Positions 35,013 through 45,560 of a stretch of 64,000 nucleotides of DNA are shown here, piece by piece. Position 1 is the first letter of the stretch. Each line of letters starts with the position of its first letter. Below the pieces are notes generated by a model. The model saw only the letters and a program-made list of their open reading frames with translations, searched no databases and had not been told where the DNA came from. Origin of the DNA: Amyloporia xantha (Eukaryota > Basidiomycota > Agaricomycetes > Polyporales > Adustoporiaceae); assembly GCA_036971615.1 (NCBI GenBank), contig JAYKKR010000001.1, positions 496,001-560,000 on the forward strand, written 5' to 3'. A program made the translations under genes and the position numbers.

Positions 35013-36715
35013 TGACGGCTACTCACCGTCATCGTTTAGGGCACACGAACTAGTGCGGCTGCTAAGGCTAAGTCGGGTTCACTGTAATGAATCGAGTGGG
35101 AGGTTAAGATAAAAGTAGAGCGTCTTATCTGAGGATGTATATGTACAGGGGAAAGGTCGCCACATGGGGATGTGGCTGTCAAGCGAGGGCCTGAGTGGGC
35201 TTCGTCTGCGATGGTACCGCGATAGAACCAGTCGCGTCGATTTGGCGCCCATTTAGAAGCACGTGAAAATCGCGTGAGCGTGCGTAGACAGATAGGCGCC
35301 CATAATGCCCATTTTACTTCCGCGAGTTGTCCTTGCCCAGGAACACGAATTATCGTCTGTTTCTGCAAACTCTAAGTCTCTGGAGACTGGATCACAGATC
35401 ACACACACTTTTGCATATCCTTCCTTGATATAACTCGCTTGGCGTACCGATACGTGGCTACCTGATTCTCGCATCGGTGGGGTGCACTGGTCGACATCAC
35501 TTCAATATTTCCGAGACAGACGACATACTCACCTCAAAATGTCACGCTAACTTGATAAATGAGCTGCCATACATGACGCCCTCGCAACTGTGTTCCCACC
35601 AGAATTTGAATTTGGTATCATTGGTCAATGGTACGGAAACCCTGCTCTGGACAATATATGTGGTCCTTGTGACGATGAATTACAGACATATTCATGGCGG
35701 TGTGCATGTTATGAGCAAACCCCTTCCATAAGATAGCCAATCCACGCAACAATGACCCGATGTACGAATGGTGTTGCCATCACTATCTCGTAAAATATGT
35801 CTTGTCTGTCCAGTGCGTATACCGCAACCATCACGTCAAGTACTAGACTCATTCGCTGTCCCCCATGTTGAATATGTACCTCACTCTGAATGGATGGGGC
35901 ACGCACAGCTCTAGAAGTTTGCATGACGAGGTCGTGATCACTCACTTCGAAGCACCCTACTCTCTGATCTGAAGTACGTTTGAAGCCCCTCGTTCTGTCA
36001 GTTCTTCGATCTGGTGAAGACTCAAATGTATCGTCATCTCCAGGGGGACCGCGTGGTCCCTCGCCGCGTCATGAGCTGCGTATGCGCTCTCAGGAGCTAT
36101 AGCTTTCTAAAGGTATTGCAAATGGACGTGCGTCGTTGGTGCATGCCATATGTAATACTCTGACGACGTTAGTACCCATTCGTCCAAAAGATCTCACGAA
36201 TACCATGTATCCAAGATGATGAATAGGATAAGATGTGATGCATACAGATGGATTGTTGACCGCGGTGCCGATGTGTTCCCTGATCTGTCTCATTTTGAGT
36301 AAGGGTTTCTTAACCCAAAAGTAATTGCTCCCGGATTGATGCTTTTATGATCGTCTCAGACATGCATAGTACAAATACATTTCCTTCTACCGCAGGGCGC
36401 CAGTGAGCTGCGAACTGTTTCACCACAATCACCCGGCGTCATCGTGTTACATTCTAACGCTCTGGGCGCGGAGTGATTGTCGTGTTCGTATGGCTTTGAA
36501 ACCTCACAAGGCATTGGTGGTGGTGCTACATGAACGATGTAACTGATGAACAGGAGCAACCACTCCGCTGTAACACATCAATCCGATTTACAAACTCTAG
36601 CTCCTCGGACACGCGGGGGGCTTACACGTTCACATCTGGTTTTATATCCGTGTTCTTGGATCTTTGAGGTCCTCCCCCCTTATCCTACTCTTTTTCCTCT
36701 CAGGAGTATGCATCA
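35013..36715. other. Divergent intergenic 1.7 kb between RdRP and DUF6533 genes
   Basis: Contains the two divergent promoters. A minus-strand frame at 36090-36293 (MRQIREHIGTAVNNPSVC) is unrecognised and unsupported. No other feature is seen. Confidence 0.45.
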
Positions 36716-38460
36716 ATGGCCTCCATCGATGTCCAGGAGGTGGAATATTTGCTGAAACTTCTCCAGGGCGTTCAGAATGCTAGATTTCTTGCGCTCGCAT
36801 CTTTCGCCTTTCTTATATATGACTATTGTTTGACTTTCGAGCAGGAGGTATGTAGTTGGTCTTCGATTAATGACATCTGTCTGACCCTTTCCTAGTTCAA
36901 ATATTTCTGGACAGGGAAATGGTCGATTTCTCGCGCATTATTTTTACTGGTAGGGAGTCTCTATTTCTCTTGATGCCCTCCATCTTATTCCCCCGCGCCC
37001 AGAATCGATACTTCTCACCCATAGTATCATTGTAAGCCCATCCTCCGTTGGGTATGAAGTGCAATTATCTAACTCCCTCGTCAGATTGGGCCTAATCTGT
37101 AAGCTATGGGTTCTGCAGAATATAGGAGTGCGCGGCTCAACCTCTCTGTAGTGCTCCTTGCACCAAATCTTAGCCCTAAAGTAAGCAATTACGCTCGTCG
37201 AATACTTCTGTTTCTAATTACATGTGCGAAGTTGTAAGCGGGGTCGAATTTCCGTCATTTTAGTCTCATTTGATCGTGACTGAGGATTCAGGTGCTCAAA
37301 CGCAATCCCAGCTACGTTTATTCTTGATTATTTGTCCATCGCGGTCGTTCAAGGTGCGCATATAAATCGCAAGCATTATATTTATGTATAAATCTCATCA
37401 TCAATGCTCCAGCCATAGTCGTGGTCCGGATCTGGTACATGTTCTTCAATCGACGAATTGCACGGTTGCTGGTCGTCGCCACCTTCATCTCGACCTTCAT
37501 AGCAACAGGAGTGTTGCTGGGCACTGTGTATCCGGATCTCCGTCAAACGTCGCCCACCATCCCTGGTCTGCATTTTCTCGGCTGTTCTGCCCCGCCTTCG
37601 GATCGAGTGTGGAGGATCTTTGCCCCTAATCTGATCCTGCATACCGTATTGTATGTCGCTACTACCTGGCCCGCTTTGCGCATGCGCCGCCGGGGAAGAC
37701 ACTCTCCCTTAATGAACCGTCTTGTCATGGAGTAAGCCGTCTTTGTTTATTATTCTTGCATGATCATTGATGGGCCATGCAGCGGTGGTATATTTTATGT
37801 AGCAGTATTCGGTACGGAATACTCAACATAACGATACCCATGCAATAAGCTCATCACCCACAGTTTCTGCCGCGTTCACAACCATCGGCTCTCTACAGCA
37901 CAACCGTCCGTCGGTATGCAGCTCTTCCTAGCTTGGCAGGATTGGTTTTCTAACTTGCTGCAGGTCATGATCCCGGCCATTTACGCCAAGTAAGCAGACT
38001 AGTGCACCTTCCGAATGTCGAGCCACATCGCCAACCACCCGTAATTAGCTTTCTCCTCTGCCTGTCTTCAGTCTCGGTCTCCCGCCTCATGCTCAGCATC
38101 CGCTCGCTCGCTGCCTCCCTCTCTATGGACTCTGACATGCTCCTCAGCGACGCCGAGCTCAGCCGTGTCCGGTGGAGGAAGGGCGCGCGCGAGGGCGAGC
38201 TCGTCGTCGAAATCGATGCCGTTGAACGCGAGGACGTCCAGATGGGCGACGCATATAGAGACGTATACGGCCTCGCGGATATGCCCGTTCTGCACACATC
38301 TCAAGTCGGAGTGTATGAGGATGCGAGGATGCCTGGTGCGGACAGGTTGAGTAGAACCAATACGAAAGTAAGCACGAAGAGACCTCCCCACGTCACCTTC
38401 AATGCTGGTACGCCTTTCGACCTGGCATTCAAATCTGGCTGGGCATCTCCACAAACATGA
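36716..38460 (+). CDS. DUF6533-domain integral membrane protein
   Basis: This is a multi-pass membrane protein of the large Agaricomycete DUF6533 group, whose function is unknown. From ATG 36716 it reads MASIDVQEVEYLLKLLQGVQ, then the family helix RFLALASFAFLIYDYCLTFE. After a short intron come FKYFWTGKWSISRALFLL and NRYFSPIVS. Later exons give MFFNRRIARLLVVATFISTF, LGTVYPDLRQTSPTIPGLHF, APNLILHTVLYVATTWPALR, and a last membrane part YVAVFVSAAFTTIGSL leading into a hydrophilic tail (SVSRLMLSIRSLAASLSMDS). It ends GWASPQT at a TGA at 38458-38460. Exons are small and introns 45-60 nt, as usual for the group. The N-terminal domain match is strong; exact exon borders between 36.9 and 37.4 kb are uncertain. 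Confidence 0.85.
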
Positions 38461-38835
38461 TTACTCACCCTTCCCGACCGCCTTCGGTACCTAGACTAAA
38501 CTCTTGTACCGTGTATGACATGATCTATCGCGACGACTATCATTATTTACGTGAATATTACCTTCGATACTGGGAGAACGAGCACAGTGAGACGGGCTGG
38601 TTGCTGTTCGCGTTGAAATGAATCAAAGGGCTGACTGCAAGGGTGCACATATGCATAACAATACTGTGACTGCTTACAACAGGTGACACGGGCGATGACG
38701 ATCTATAATACAGACAAGAATACACAGCAACAATTCGTCCACCATCTTCCGGTTGCAGCGACAACTGGCGGAATAGGGGCAAGGCGGCACGAGACCTCCG
38801 TAGATATGGACATACAAAGATGAAAGTGGCCATGT
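38461..38835. other. Convergent intergenic
   Basis: The 3' flanks of the DUF6533 and RRM genes. Nothing else seen. Confidence 0.5.
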
Positions 38836-39992
38836 CTACTTCCTTGCGAATGTAATCTGCAATCAACAAAATGAGCATAATGAACGACGGCAGGAACTCT
38901 GCATTCTACCTTGATTTTGTTCTCGCCATCCAGCTTGTAGTTGTGCAGCGCATCTTTCGCGACCGTCGCGCTCCCCTCGTCCATGTACTCCACGAACGCA
39001 ATATCCTTCTTCGTCGGAATGAGACGCACTTCGTGTAAGTTCGGATATCTGACCAATGATCATAGTTAGGAGAGGCGATAGATCTCGATGGAACGGAAAA
39101 CAATGCGCACTGAGAGAAAAGCGCCATGAGCTGGTCCTTGCTGACGGTCTCTGGCAAGTTTTGCAAGAACAGAATCTTGTTTGGCGGGAGGTACTCGTCT
39201 GGCATCTGGACGTTTGGCCGCTTAGACACAGGCACTGCCCCAGCACCGTCCACTGTGTCGCACACAAGCCGATCAGCCATTTACCCAACAACACCTGCAT
39301 GCAAGGCTTACTCTCTGCGGCCAGTTTCCTTGCCCCATATTTCCGCTTGACAGGGTTTGTGTAGCGAGTTGTCTCTGAAGACGGTACACATCAACAGCAG
39401 TGACATACGGGTGGACAAGAAAACAAACTTTTATGCTCTAGCCTGCGCGCCTTGTGCTCCTCATAGCTTGCAGAATTCAGCTTCTTCACCACCGCGTCTG
39501 AAGGCGTCCTTGCAAATGAAATTTGCTGGTCACTTGCCTGTGAGTATCCATGCCCTTAGCGGCAGAGAAGGGTGCTCACCATGGGCTTCGAATAGAGCGG
39601 GAACCCTCTCACCTCCTTCAGCGCCTTCTTCGCAACATCCGCCGACTCAAACGACACAAAAGCCTGTCCGCGCATCCGTAGATTGCTATGGGCGACCACA
39701 TCCAGCACCTCGCCGTACGACTTGAAAAGACCGCGCAAAGACGCCTTCAACACTATTTTGTGCGCGCATATAGTCAGTGTCGGCGGTAATTTTCGAGATA
39801 TCAGAATGAATGATGACCTGGAATCTTGATCTTCTCGTTCAGATTCTGGATGTACAGCGTCTCGGTAGCGTTTTCAGGCTCTGCAGGAGGAGCCGGCGCG
39901 GCGGTAGGTGCATCGGCTGCTACTGGCACGGGAGCGGCAATGACCCCCTGCATGGCATCTGCAGCAACTGGAGGGGCAGCTAGTTCGGCCAT
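38836..39992 (-). CDS. U1A/U2B''-type small nuclear ribonucleoprotein with two RRMs
   Basis: This is a spliceosomal protein that binds U1 and/or U2 snRNA stem loops. The ATG at 39990-39992 starts an Ala/Pro-rich leader (MAELAAPPVAADAMQGV). RRM1 has RNP2 TLYIQNLNEKIKIP, then VLKASLRGLFKSYGEVLDVV and RNP1 RMRGQAFVSFESADVAKKAL. A basic linker (NPVKRKYGARKL) follows. RRM2 has KILFLQNLPETVSKDQLMAL, YPNLHEVRLIPTKKDIAFVE and YMDEGSATVAKDALHNYKLD. A last small exon gives ITFARK and the stop at 38836-38838. Two RRMs with this NLNEKIK signature and the ITFARK end identify the U1A/U2B''/SNF family. Which of the two snRNPs it serves cannot be told. Confidence 0.93.
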
Positions 39993-40351
39993 TATACGAA
40001 ACTACTGTAGCAGAAATCGAGGGCGAACAGACAAATCGACAAGGAGGTGCGTTAGTCGAGTGCTGAAGACGACGACCAGGAGGTTCTCCGTATTAGGCAG
40101 GTTTCGGCACCAGCCGAAGTGGCGATCGCTGCCTACATACTATAAGCGCGCACTCCAGGAAACAACAGGAGAAAGCAGCTGCGTATACGTATAAGTATCG
40201 ACTTGGAATAAATTACGTGGTGGATTGAATTTGAATGCACAGCAGTCACGATATAACAGCCATCGACAGCGTACATCTACCAAGACACATAAACTACATG
40301 CCCTCTAGCTTCTACAAGCTCGCTGTACAGTACTACGTCCTGTCCCACCAC
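39993..40351. other. Intergenic between RRM and malic enzyme 1 genes
   Basis: Promoter of the RRM gene and 3' flank of malic enzyme 1. No other feature. Confidence 0.5.
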
Positions 40352-42581
40352 TCAATGCAAACCATCCTTGTCGTAAATATAATCCGCATATATCGGCTGC
40401 CACATACCCGACGCGACATGTTCTCTCGCCTCCTCCTTCTTCCACGGCACGTCCGCCACGCCCTCCTCGATCGCCTGCTCCGCGACCGCAATCGCCACCT
40501 CCGTGTTCACGTGTTGCGCCTGCGCGAAATCGGGCAGCAGCGCACTGTCCGGGTCCTTGAGCGCGGGCGACATGGCCGCGAGGCGGCGCGCGCCGGAGAT
40601 GATCATAGAGTCGCTCAGCGAGCGGGCTTGGGTGATCATGGCGCCGTAGCCGAGGCCGGGGTAGATCAGTGCATCTAAATACGACATTTGTTTAATTCCT
40701 CATGAGGCGTTAAATGGAAGGGCGATACTTACTGTTGCACTCCGCGACGCTGAACGGTAAGATGCAATCAGCCGGCTGAAACAGCACTGTTGCATCCCAA
40801 AACTCACATGTAGTCTTTGCCACCCCGCGGATTCTTGCACGGCGGGAATGGACTACCACTAGCCATTAGCGCCTTGCCATCCGTCCAGTCATTAGCGTCC
40901 TTCGGATCCACCTCTGCCAGCCGACTCGGGTTCGACAGCGGGAAGATGATCGGCCTGTCCACACCGCGCCCCATCTCCTTCACGATCTTCTCCGTAAACG
41001 CTCCACCCTGGGTCGAACACCCCACCAGCACCGTCGGCTTGATCTTCCGCACGACGTCGAACAGCCCGATCTCGCCCTTGTCACCAGTATGCACACCCTC
41101 CCACTCCGCATCGGGCCGCACGAACTCCCGCAGGTCTTCACGGATTTTCGACGGCCCAAGCGCCTCGCGAACGAGCCCGTATCGGTCGAGGAGGTAGAAG
41201 CGCTTGTTCGCATCCGCCTCGGAGACGTTGTCGATCTGGACCATCGCGTCGCGCAGCTGCTTCGTGATCCCGAGCCCGGCTGTGCCTGCACCGTAGACGA
41301 CGATACGCTGGTCTGCGAGGCGCGACTTGGTCACACCGATTGCTGCCATCATGGCTGCGAGCGTCACTGCGCCTGTGCCTTGCCTGCGAGAGAACATTGA
41401 TGGATGAGCGCAAATGAAGCCAGGAACGGAATCTCTACATACACGTCATCGTTGAATACGGCATGTTGGTCACGGTAGAAATCGAGCAGCCGCTTCGCGT
41501 TGTTGACACCAAAGTCTTCAAAGTGCAGCAAGCTGTGGGGGTGATATTTTCGAACAAGCTGCACAAACCTGAAAGCGAGTTCAATCTTGAGTCACGACAC
41601 GCGGCATTATATCGAAGGGGCTCAACTTGTCGATGAATTTGTCATATGCTTTTCCACGCACACGGCCATTCGACCAGCCCTAGCACGGGCTTAGGGCAAC
41701 GAGCACAGCGGGAAGTGAGCACAGCTTACCACGTAGAGATCATCATTGAGCAGCTCTTCATTATCGGTGCCTACATCCAGAGTGACGGGGATTGCTTTTG
41801 ACGGGTCAATACCACCCAGGAGCCTATCATGATTGTCAGACTACATGCTCAACGCTGCATGAGGGCGACTTACGTATAAATCGCCGATTTCGCAGTTGTG
41901 ATCTAATCCGTTCAAGCTCATTATGTATGCTCCTACGCAAATTAAGCGTACTCACACCGATGCCCTAAAATGAAAAGACTCTATCAGCAGCGGCTTTGCG
42001 CCAGTCCGTAAAGCGCGACACTCACTCCGACACCCTGGTCGCCGATTCCCAGAATGGCCTCGGCGTCCGAGCACACAAAAAGCTGGATGTCACGACCCTT
42101 TGTCTGCTCCAGGAAGTCTTCTTCCATGGTATCTTGATTCGGGAAGGTCAGATACATCCCTTCGCTCCGCCGGAAGAGATGGGAGTAGTTCGCAATCGCA
42201 TCGGCCTTCCAAAAGTCGAACAATTAAAAGCTGCTCTGAACATGAGAAGATTTCGAAGCTCACCTGCGTCGGGGTATAAATAATCGGGATCAACTCCTTC
42301 AGATGCCTGCTCAGCAGGGCATAATACAAGACCCAGTTCTGGTCCTTCAAGCTCTGCAGGAAGGTGTTCTTCCGGAGGGGAGTGTCGCGAGTGCATACCT
42401 GGTCGTACGCGCGGCGACACTGCTCCTCGAGGGTGTTGACGCGGTAGGGGAGGCGGCCTGTGAGGCCAAAGGTCTTGCGCTCGTGGGCGGGGAAGCCGGT
42501 GCCCTTGTTGAAGCGGGGGTGGGCGAGGATGGAGTCGCCGCGGAGAGCGATACGCAGGGCGCGGGCCGCAGGCGTGGACAT
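40352..42581 (-). CDS. Malic enzyme 1 (malate dehydrogenase, oxaloacetate-decarboxylating)
   Basis: Converts malate to pyruvate and CO2 while reducing NAD(P). The ATG at 42579-42581 gives [20 protein letters not shown]. Then come [20 protein letters not shown], the family segment [28 protein letters not shown] (catalytic Tyr) and [19 protein letters not shown]. The substrate and metal part includes [17 protein letters not shown] and [17 protein letters not shown] (metal-binding Glu/Asp), then FNDDV and [13 protein letters not shown]. The dinucleotide fold is [13 protein letters not shown]. The C-terminal half has [50 protein letters not shown] and [20 protein letters not shown], ending at 40352. 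The short, uncharged N-terminus gives no clear mitochondrial signal. A paralogue lies 3 kb away. Confidence 0.94.
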
Positions 42582-42641
42582 GGACGAGAGAGGAGAGGAG
42601 ATAGAGTGTTGACTGTGACAGCCATCGCGAGTGGATAATGG

Positions 42642-42649
42642 TATTTATA
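42642..42649 (-). promoter_or_regulatory. TATA box of malic enzyme 1
   Basis: The minus strand reads TATAAATA about 60-70 bp before the ATG of malic enzyme 1. This consensus and spacing make it the clearest TATA box in the window. Confidence 0.6.
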
Positions 42650-42908
42650 ACGAGGGACGGGCGACTGCGTGCATTGAGGACTGGCACCAGGCCAATGAGC
42701 AGACACAAAGACGCGCTCTATGACGGCAGATCTCGCTCCATGCATGCCGAGAACGTGCCGCGGACAGTCTCCCAGGAATGGTCTCGCTGTATAATAGACT
42801 CGCATTCGAGGCCGTCACCAGCACCCTCACAGCCATCTCTCCCATTAAGCTTCCAACGCACCCGATACAAGAAAACAGCCCTCCCTCTCTCGCCTCCGCA
42901 CGCACAAC

Positions 42909-43735
42909 ATGGGCCGCTGGACTCAGTACGACGAGGTAAATGTGCTCTTGGCCCATTCATCGCACATAGTGCTCAGAGCTTATTCTGCCGTAGGACGACC
43001 ATCGCCTCCCAGAAGGTATGAAACGGGTAGGCTACGACGCTGACTCTGGAAAGTACTATTTCCGCGACCAGGACGGCACACTCTGGGAGGGTGCGGAGGG
43101 TGCACGCTACGGCGAAATGAGACAGGGTGAGTTTCCCCAATATCATCCACCGGCGTATACTTCTTTCTCTCTCGCGGATCGCGGAGAGGAGAGGAGAGGA
43201 GGGGAGAGCCGTGCTGGCGGATTGCGCTCATCACTGTGGGGATTAGTCTCAGACGCACCAATCGCCGTGAGCGATCAGGACGAGCATGGCGACGACCTGG
43301 AGGCTGCACCGTCCCGTTCGGATGGCTACGAGCCCTTAGCACTTGATCCTGTAAATTCCGTCCTTTCATCTCTCTATGCTCTGTGCGATCTAATCACGGC
43401 TCCCCTCTGTTCCGCAGAACGGTCGTCCACCGCACCATGCGTACAGCGGTAGCAGCAACACGCATGCGTACCGGATGCTGTTCCCATTTCTCCTGCTCAT
43501 CGCCGTCACCCTGCTGCTCGTCATCCGGCTGGTGTACTACGGCTCCCACACGGACTCAAAGCCACCCGCCGCGGCGCTCTGCCCAGGGCAGAGCGTGCCT
43601 GTGGAGGTACAGGCGGGGGATACGTGCTGGAAGCTGTCGCAGTCACGCAACAGCACACTGACCGAGTTCCTCAACGTGAACCCGGGGGTGGACTGCAACA
43701 ATCTGATGCCAGGCCAGAGTGTGTGCTTACCGTGA
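42909..43735 (+). CDS. Membrane-anchored LysM-domain protein
   Basis: This is a small protein with a cytoplasmic N-terminus, one membrane helix and a LysM domain. ATG 42909 opens a 27-nt exon MGRWTQYDE, spliced to DDHRLPEGMKRVGYDADSGK and YYFRDQDGTLWEGAEGARYG. A further exon holds APIAVSDQDEHGDDLEAAPS. The last exon has the helix MLFPFLLLIAVTLLLVIRLV at about 43473-43532, then CPGQSVPVEVQAGDTCWKLS, TEFLNVNPGVDCNN and LMPGQSVCLP, ending at 43733-43735. The last part is a standard LysM (peptidoglycan/chitin-binding) with paired cysteines. There is no N-terminal signal peptide, so a type II orientation with the LysM outside is inferred. It is divergent from malic enzyme 1 with 327 bp between starts. 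Confidence 0.88.
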
Positions 43736-44325
43736 TTGAGTGGTGCGACGGTCTTCTTCTATGGGTTTTTTTCTTGCATATATAAAGTATGTGCTTTGAG
43801 GATGGTTCTTTTACGTTGTATTGTAGTCACACCCCCGTAATCCGGCTCGAGGTACAGTATGTCCGTCCGTCGTACGAGATTTGGTCTATCACACATCATG
43901 TACAACACCTGTTGCTAACGCATGCGAGTGTCCGAAATGAACAAGGGAAAGCTTGGGAAGGTATGTAGCGAAATCTCCGGGTATCAAGACATAAGAAAGC
44001 AATTGATTTTGCCACCGAGGGCTGTGCATAATGACGATTGACACGGGCGCAGAGGGCCGTCGGGCAGTGACAGCGGCCGGTGACGTCACGCGTTTTGCAC
44101 CACTGGCCATGGGAGGCTGGGCGTTCCAACCGGATGGCGCACATACAAAACCTTCGCCAGCCGCTGCGCACTTCCATAGCTTGTAAATCTTCCCTGTCCC
44201 ATCTCATTTCCGCCCTTCACGAGTAACGACCATCTGCACGGCTACCTCTATCACGACCCTCGTCCAGACTTCAGCCAGCACTTCACGCATCTCACGAGTA
44301 ACGAACGACCTCCCAGAACAGCAGA
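43736..44325. other. Intergenic between LysM and MARVEL genes
   Basis: 3' flank of the LysM gene and promoter of the MARVEL gene. No other feature. Confidence 0.5.
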
Positions 44326-45158
44326 ATGGTTAACTATGACAATCATGTCCGCAGGGGGCACCCCAGTGAGTCCTGTTCTTTACGCCGTGCGCCGTGCGGC
44401 GTTCGCATCGCAAGAGGTTGACATCACCACCAACGTACAGTCGTCTTCTCGCTCCTCATCGTCTTCGGGCTCATCGAGGTGCGCTTCCCCCTCTCCTTCT
44501 TCCCACTCACGCCCTCACGCTAAGACCACTTGCGCTTGTTTTTCCCCAGGTCGCCATCTCCGGCTGGCTCACGGGCGTGTACAACCGCCACCACGACTAC
44601 TACAGCATAGCCGTGCGTGACCGCGCGCGCTACATCCTCTTCACCTCCTGCTGGACCGTCTTCTTCTGCCTCTTCTACCTCGCCCTCTTCTGGCACTCTG
44701 CCGCGAACGGCTCCGTGCTCACCAGCGTGCTCAGCCATGGTGTCTTGTACGTCTTCTATGCTATATGACATGATGGAGGAGACTCATGGATGGTTCCGCG
44801 TAGCTTGTTTATCACATGGGTCCTCTGGGTCGCCGCGGCGGCCAGCATAACGGCTGCCCTTGGAGGCGGGCTTGACTGCAAGTACGTCCTGTCTGCATTC
44901 TCTCTCGTAAACTCTCGTATCCTGACCCTTCTCGCCCCCAACAGCCTCCACTACACGTATTGTGGCCAGCTGAACGCCCTCGAAGCGTTTGCATGGATTG
45001 AATGGTGCGTGATTTGCTTTAGTGCCGCGTTCCTGGTGCTCATACCTAGTATGACTGTCCACAGGATCCTCATCACGTTCGCCCTGTTGGTCGTCATCTT
45101 CCGCGGCGTCTCCGCCTCAAGACGCGGGGATGGTATGAGGGGACAGCTCATCGCTTGA
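44326..45158 (+). CDS. MARVEL-like four-helix membrane protein
   Basis: This is a four-pass membrane protein of the MARVEL type, a group tied to membrane apposition and vesicle traffic. ATG 44326 gives MVNYDNHVRRGHP, and after an intron the first helix IVFSLLIVFGLIEVAISGWL. Then come TGVYNRHHDYYSIAVRDR, helix 2 ARYILFTSCWTVFFCLFYLA, a loop ANGSVLTSVLSHGVF, helix 3 LFITWVLWVAAAASITAAL, a short Cys-containing loop and the segment YCGQLNALEAFAWIEW. Helix 4 is ILITFALLVVIFRGVSA, followed by a short basic tail ending GQLIA at 45158. Length, helix spacing and short hydrophilic ends fit the family; no enzyme motif is present. It faces malic enzyme 2 convergently. Confidence 0.82.
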
Positions 45159-45560
45159 TCGCGCCCCCGTCGTGACCAAGGTTAATATACCTTATGACCT
45201 GAGTCGTGATGCACCGCAAAACGATGTACATCCCCTGTCTTTGCTTATTGTCGTGGCTTAGCTTCTTATTCACGCTTTGTGGTTTCTTGGTTCATGCTGG
45301 TTCGGAAGTCACGTATGGGCTTTTATTTGTACGCACATGTCTGTAATACTTGCTTGCATGACTGTAATACTCAGTACTCTTTGTTTGCCAAAATGAGTCT
45401 ATCTGCAGTAGTTTCCTGGTAGTGCGCAGACGATCAAACCAGTGCTTGAGTTGTTCGCTTCAGTGAAGATATGATGACTGATTCCACCATCACCTTTGTG
45501 TCGAGACACAAGTCTTGACGTATTGTACATTTATTTGTGAAAATATCGACCACTCAACAC
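45159..45560. other. Convergent intergenic
   Basis: The 3' flanks of the MARVEL gene and malic enzyme 2. Nothing else seen. Confidence 0.5.

Noticed and set aside
35477..35945. Short frames in the RdRP/DUF6533 divergent gap
   Set aside because: No domain, no splice structure and ordinary chance length.
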